From NCBI GenBank assembly GCA_905250885.1, contig CAJNOQ010002489.1, forward strand, positions 1 through 24,083: a stretch of DNA of 24,083 bases, given 5' to 3'. Position 1 is the first letter of the stretch; each line of letters opens with the position of its first letter. The DNA comes from Didymodactylos carnosus (taxonomy: Eukaryota > Rotifera > Eurotatoria > Philodinida > Philodinidae). The notes beneath the pieces are model-generated. The model saw nothing but the letters and a program-made list of their open reading frames with translations. It was not told where the DNA came from and searched no databases. Below are positions 19,832-24,083 of this stretch, one piece after another. The translations under genes and the position numbers were made by a program.

Positions 19832-20080
19832 TTAAGAGTAGAAAAATGGTTTTTCTAAAAGCTTGTTCTTAGAAGTGAACATCTGATTAGAAAAGTTCTG
19901 CAATATTGTACGGTTGTTCAGTCTAGTTTTTCGAACAGGTATTGTGCGAATAAGCGAATTACGTGATACTTTTATTGATCGTGATTTATTATAATCACCA
20001 AATTCTCCAATAAAATACCACAACATTCCATTAACAAAGCTAAATAAGTATAAATATACTTCGACACTTAAAAGTACCAT
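19832..20080 (-). CDS. Small open frame with one membrane segment and a basic tail
   Basis: ATG at 20080; 82 codons. Residues about 2-24 are hydrophobic (VLLSVEVYLYLFSFVNGMLWYFI), followed by many K and R (NKSRSIKVSRNSLIRT). It overlaps the end of the NIDO-AMOP-vWD gene by 13 bases in another frame. It could be the lost transmembrane and cytoplasmic end of that gene after one more shift, which would suit its type I topology, but this is inference. It may equally be chance. Confidence 0.3.
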   Translation of the reverse strand: MVLLSVEVYLYLFSFVNGMLWYFIGEFGDYNKSRSIKVSRNSLIRTIPVRKTRLNNRTILQNFSNQMFTSKNKLLEKPFFYS

Positions 20081-23000
20081 GTTAAAATTAACGATAGTTG
20101 AATATATAGTGCGATACTTGGATGTAAAGCATTACTAATACTGTTTTTGTTATCTTGTTGAACTAGATTAGCAAATTCTTTCCAATTATCAATGTTTGTT
20201 TGAAATTCCATATGTGTTTGACTCATTGTTGTATCGTTTGTAACAAGCACATCGAATATACATTGTTCATATTGTGTGATTTTCTGACAAGATTGTTTAG
20301 CCATATCTAATCTTGGAGTATTATTGATCTTGATGTTTGTCGAAATTCTTATCATCATAATAAACAGACATTAGTTTAGGACGTTCTTATTTGAAAAAAT
20401 TTACTACATGAGATGTGGTACGATATTTGTACTATGGGCACGAATATTAAACTCTATCATCAACGTATCAAACGGTTAAAATGGTATACACTGTAAGGCT
20501 CATCAAGGGCGCAGATTATTTATACGCAGCTCATGGACGCACTGTATGCCGATTTGTGGTGTGTATGCAGCTTTTATCGACCAGATGATAGAACTTGAAT
20601 AAAAAATGTCATTTTCACGAACATCCTAGAGGAATGATGTCGAAAACAATGTTGTTGCTAATGTTATTCTTCATGATTCACCAAATTCAAATATTTTTTG
20701 TTCATTTTCATTTGTTGACAAAATTGTACCATTCGGAAATGCTAAATCATTTTGAGCATTCATGTCCATATTACCAAGTAAACCTGCACAACGATTTTTA
20801 TACGTTTGTGGTACTACTGTTATTATATTAAGCAAATCGAGTTGTTCACGTATCTGAACTGTCAAACTAATATCATTCACATATGTTATTTTATATGTTG
20901 TCCTATTATTTGTTCGTGTAATTGCTGTTTTTTGGTTATCAAATTTGATTGTTGAATACATAAAATCTTCTTCATCGTTGTCATCAAATTCATTGACAGC
21001 CAACAGACGGTTATTAATACGAATTTCTAATAAAGTTAATGAAGTAATTAATTCAAACTGAATTTTTGAATAATTTTCGTTCTGAATAACAAATCCAGAC
21101 ATAATTGTAGCTGATTTGTCTTGACGAAGTGGTTCTAATCGAACTTGTATTTCAGTTTTATCATCTATTTTGAGTAATGTGTATTCTTCGTAACCATTGA
21201 ATGTATAATTTAAATTATCTAATGTTAAAAAATGTGGGTCTCCATTTGTACCAGCTGGTTGTGGTATTGGTACATTTTCACATTCAGTACCTGGTGGACG
21301 TTTCTCGTAATACTTCTTACAGGAACTTGATGGTGCTATGGGATTCTTGCAACATGAAAAGTAAGGTAAGACGTCTACAACGGCATGTCGGATATATTGT
21401 ATCATGGACCCTGTTCCCGCTACAAAATCTAATGTATCAGCACCTTTTTCTGGATCTGATATCCATCTACCATCTGTATCATAACAGCATTGAGCTCCAG
21501 GCCCATTACTAGCCAAAGATTGACGGTAACATCCGTCAATTGCGCCCGAATGAAAGAGCCAGCACAATGATATTGTACTCTGTGGACTGCATGCTGAGTC
21601 TGCTTCAAATCCATGAAATGTTGGTAGAAAGCGATTTTATACTGTGGCTGGTACTCGACATGGGCATTTTGGTACTTGTGACAGATAGTCGGATGGCGAT
21701 GGTTGTTTTTTATGCCATTCTTCGCAATGATTACGAATAAATTTAATTATTTTATAAACACGTTTCGTCAATTTGTATATCCTATAAAGTACAAGAGAAT
21801 TTAGCTGAGCTGTGGTTGAGGGTGAATAAGCTTCAAAACTAATAGTAATTGATGCCATTGCATTGAGATCATTATCAAAAGATTGAATTATGTCTTTATA
21901 ATTTAACGTCATATTTTCGATAAATGATAAATTGACATTAGTATAAAGTACAATTTGATTCATTGTTAAATTATACATTTGATCGTCGTCTGTGATTATA
22001 CTTTCATAATAATACAGAATAACATTAAAATGATAGTTTTTAGTTATTGAATTTTGTTTAAAATTTAAAGTTAAGGATTCCTTTTCGTCAACTTTATCTA
22101 AATCATAACTTTCTTTGTTATCTATTAATATCGATTGAACATTATCTAAGGATAATTCAACAATAAATTTTGTGGATGCAATTAAGTCGTTACTTGAATT
22201 ATAAATATTAATCAATATTTCTGGTCCGTTAGATATCACTGGCATTTTACATAAAATATAATTGGACATTATTGTGCAATTCTTCATTTTATGTTCATTA
22301 ATTTCAACTGTATATGTTGTGTCAATAAAACAAATACCATCTAAACGAATATCATAGCCGCCTAAGGTTGATCCACGATACGGAATTGTTTGTAACCCAT
22401 CTGTTGTATTGCATTGAATATCTGATATATTTCCGTTTGTTTGATAAATAAACTGTCCAGGCTGATTAATATTAGAATCATTAACAATAGTTGTAATACC
22501 CAATGAAAATAATTTCGGTAGTGTGAAATAATTTCTTTGGTCACCAGCATTGAATCCAACTTGCGGATAACCCCCCATGCACCAGATGCCCATTGTAATT
22601 GATGATAGGTAAATATTGTAAATGAATAACGACCATCTGTTGTTATTATAGCCTGATATGTATTTCGTCCTCGAGAACCTTCATGACCAGGAACACGATC
22701 CCAAGTAGCCACAAATGCCCATAACATTCGTTGAGACGTCAACGCTGAATATGCACGTTTTACCATGTCAGTAATTAATAATAATGCATAGACATCTGTA
22801 TCAATTTCTTGATAAAATATATTACTATTTAGATCTGTAGTTATATCTGTATCAGCCCAATATGGTGAAACACAAATAAAACCCGGAAGCGGAAATCGAC
22901 CGGGTACAGCATGTGGTAGATTGTTGTAGGTCTGGTTACCAAATAAAATAAGTCCATGACTCCATAACTTGATTTCATCATATTTTTCATTAAAATATGG

Positions 23001-23162
23001 GAAAAGTACTTTAATTTTTATAGGTGGTGTTAATGCATTTAATCTACGATCCATTGGTGTATAACCACTATCAATACCATACGGAACAAAATTTGATGGT
23101 TTAACTTCGCTTTGAATTGCATACAATTCAAAGAGAAACACAAAAAGAACTGAATTTATCAT
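20068..23162 (-). pseudogene. NIDO-AMOP-vWD cell-surface protein (SUSD2/mucin-4-like), broken
   Basis: Predicted secreted or type I membrane protein for adhesion or extracellular matrix contact. The ATG at 23160-23162 gives a signal peptide (MINSVLFVFLFELYAIQS); an ATG 36 bases upstream is possible but puts charged residues first. NIDO domain (about 22,860-22,530): SPYWADTD, AFVATWDRVPGHEG, AIITTDGRYSFTIFTYH, then after a shift VGFNAGDQRNYF. The shift is in a C6 run (22571-22576), where one more base restores the frame. A linker with PYRGSTLGGYDIRLDG follows. AMOP (about 21,725-21,450): CEEWHKK, PKCPCRVPATV, TAA at 21637, FHGFEADSACSPQS, GPGAQCCYDTDGRW. vWD (about 21,250-20,680): NGDPHFLTLDNLNYTFNG to CAGLLGNMDMNAQND and FGES, then TGA (20671) and TAG (20626). 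After a decayed gap, CQKITQYEQCIFDVLVTNDT resumes in the same frame to 20068. No sushi repeat was seen. It carries one shift and at least three stops. Confidence 0.9.
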
Positions 23163-24083
23163 TTTTATTTGAAAACAACTTCTGAAAAGTGAACACATAA
23201 CAAAAGTTATTTGTGTATGTATGTATATATATGATTAGGTTTTAAAGACATTTATTCTTATCCTTTTTACCGTGTACATACATTCTTATCTATGGTTGAT
23301 TTCTGTAGGGGTTGTTTTCGATTATTTACACGATTTTGGAAGTCACACAGGTAATGTCAACATTTTTATCAGATGTTGTTAGTTACGTAGAAGAAAAATA
23401 CATAAAGTTTCCATTAGTCATACTATTGAATATCTTCTACATCTAGATTATTCAGATTCGGTGACGATCGCAATAAACGTGACTCAAAAGTATGCGTAAC
23501 TGTTTAATATCAAAAAACGAATATAACTTTACAGGTCCTTTCTGAAAATTTATACGTACGTAAAGTTAGCATAAGATTCGTCTAGTTTAACGTTAGATTC
23601 ATCAATGAACCTAGTCCAAGACAGAGCTTTCTTGGTTCAAAATAGAGCTTGATAAACTCTACAAAATGCTGCATTTTGTTAATAAATGGCGGTGCTAGAA
23701 AGGTTTTATTTTAGTACGGTCACAGCGGCAAAACCGACTTTTATGACAAATTCATCCTTTAAAGTTTCTTTAACCCGGACAACAGAACAAGCATTGTCAC
23801 GAGATTCAACGCGCCCGAAAAGCTATGTATCAAGTACTTTTGAGGTTCCTAGGCTTGAAATTTAGCCGATCGGTAGGTGTCCGAAGATCGCTGTGGCACG
23901 AACCACGATAAATGGAGACTTGAAACTTTCGCCAGGTTGTAGAGAGACATTTATTGTATATCAACATGTGTTTAAAGCAGTACCTTGATAGTTAGATTTT
24001 TGGAATGGCAGACTGGAACATTTTGTTTCAAAAGGTATATCATGGCAAGCCTCTTTCGAAAAACGGGATTTTCATAGATTGGT
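23163..24083. other. Upstream flank of the NIDO-AMOP-vWD gene, non-coding
   Basis: No gene or repeat family is recognised. A TGTATGTATGTATATATAT run at about 23,213-23,231 lies 50-70 bases upstream of the minus-strand start and could be a promoter-like A/T element, but this is not shown by the sequence alone. Confidence 0.4.

Noticed and set aside
21201-21512. 103-codon plus-strand frame inside the NIDO-AMOP-vWD gene
   Set aside because: It is the complement of well-recognised AMOP and vWD coding sequence on the minus strand.
4845-23162. A variant genetic code with TAA/TAG read as glutamine
   Set aside because: TGA also interrupts the same genes, and there are single-base shifts and truncated transposon relics, so decay or sequence error explains the stops better. 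The animal-type genes also argue for the standard code.

Overview
The window reads as AT-rich nuclear DNA of a small animal, most probably a bdelloid rotifer (inference; no database was searched). The grounds are: metazoan-type proteins (a rhodopsin-like GPCR, a NIDO-AMOP-vWD membrane protein, a somatomedin-B-like exon, F-box/LRR proteins) in long intron-poor frames; piggyBac and Ty3/Gypsy relics; several foldback elements; and many short-word repeat clusters. There are no bacterial-type operons, rRNA genes or CRISPR arrays.

Layout. 1-2.0 kb: non-coding, with two clusters of GCCCTG/GGGCAG words. 2.0-4.8 kb: unassigned open frames and a ~370-bp foldback element (3370-3739). 4.8-5.8 kb: a GPCR with an internal stop and a frameshift. 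5.9-6.4 kb (-): a Ty3/Gypsy reverse-transcriptase fragment. 7.2-7.5 kb (-): an exon coding for a somatomedin-B-like cysteine domain. 9.1-10.2 kb: a 1.08-kb element with 153-bp terminal inverted repeats and no transposase. 10.8-11.5 kb: two piggyBac transposase relics facing each other. 11.8-13.1 kb: a 1.3-kb array of short TTAGT/TTCAGT/ATCTAAC words that switches to its reverse complement at about 12,815. 13.6-15.9 kb: two clusters of CAGTTAACTG / GTTTTTAG-type words about 2 kb apart, then a cluster of ATGATC words. 16.7-19.7 kb (+): F-box and leucine-rich-repeat coding blocks broken by stops and a shift, separated by a 1.1-kb non-coding stretch. 20.1-23.2 kb (-): a NIDO-AMOP-vWD gene, also broken.

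Every gene recognised with confidence is interrupted. Eight in-frame stops in the three best genes are all compatible with single C-to-T (or G-to-A) changes of CAA, CAG, CGA or TGG codons; three single-base shifts also occur, two of them in homopolymers. This is either a decaying region or one with poor base accuracy. The genes form no pathway; they are typical members of large, fast-turnover families. The most unusual content is the set of unrelated short-word clusters, each with its own vocabulary and each mixing both orientations.
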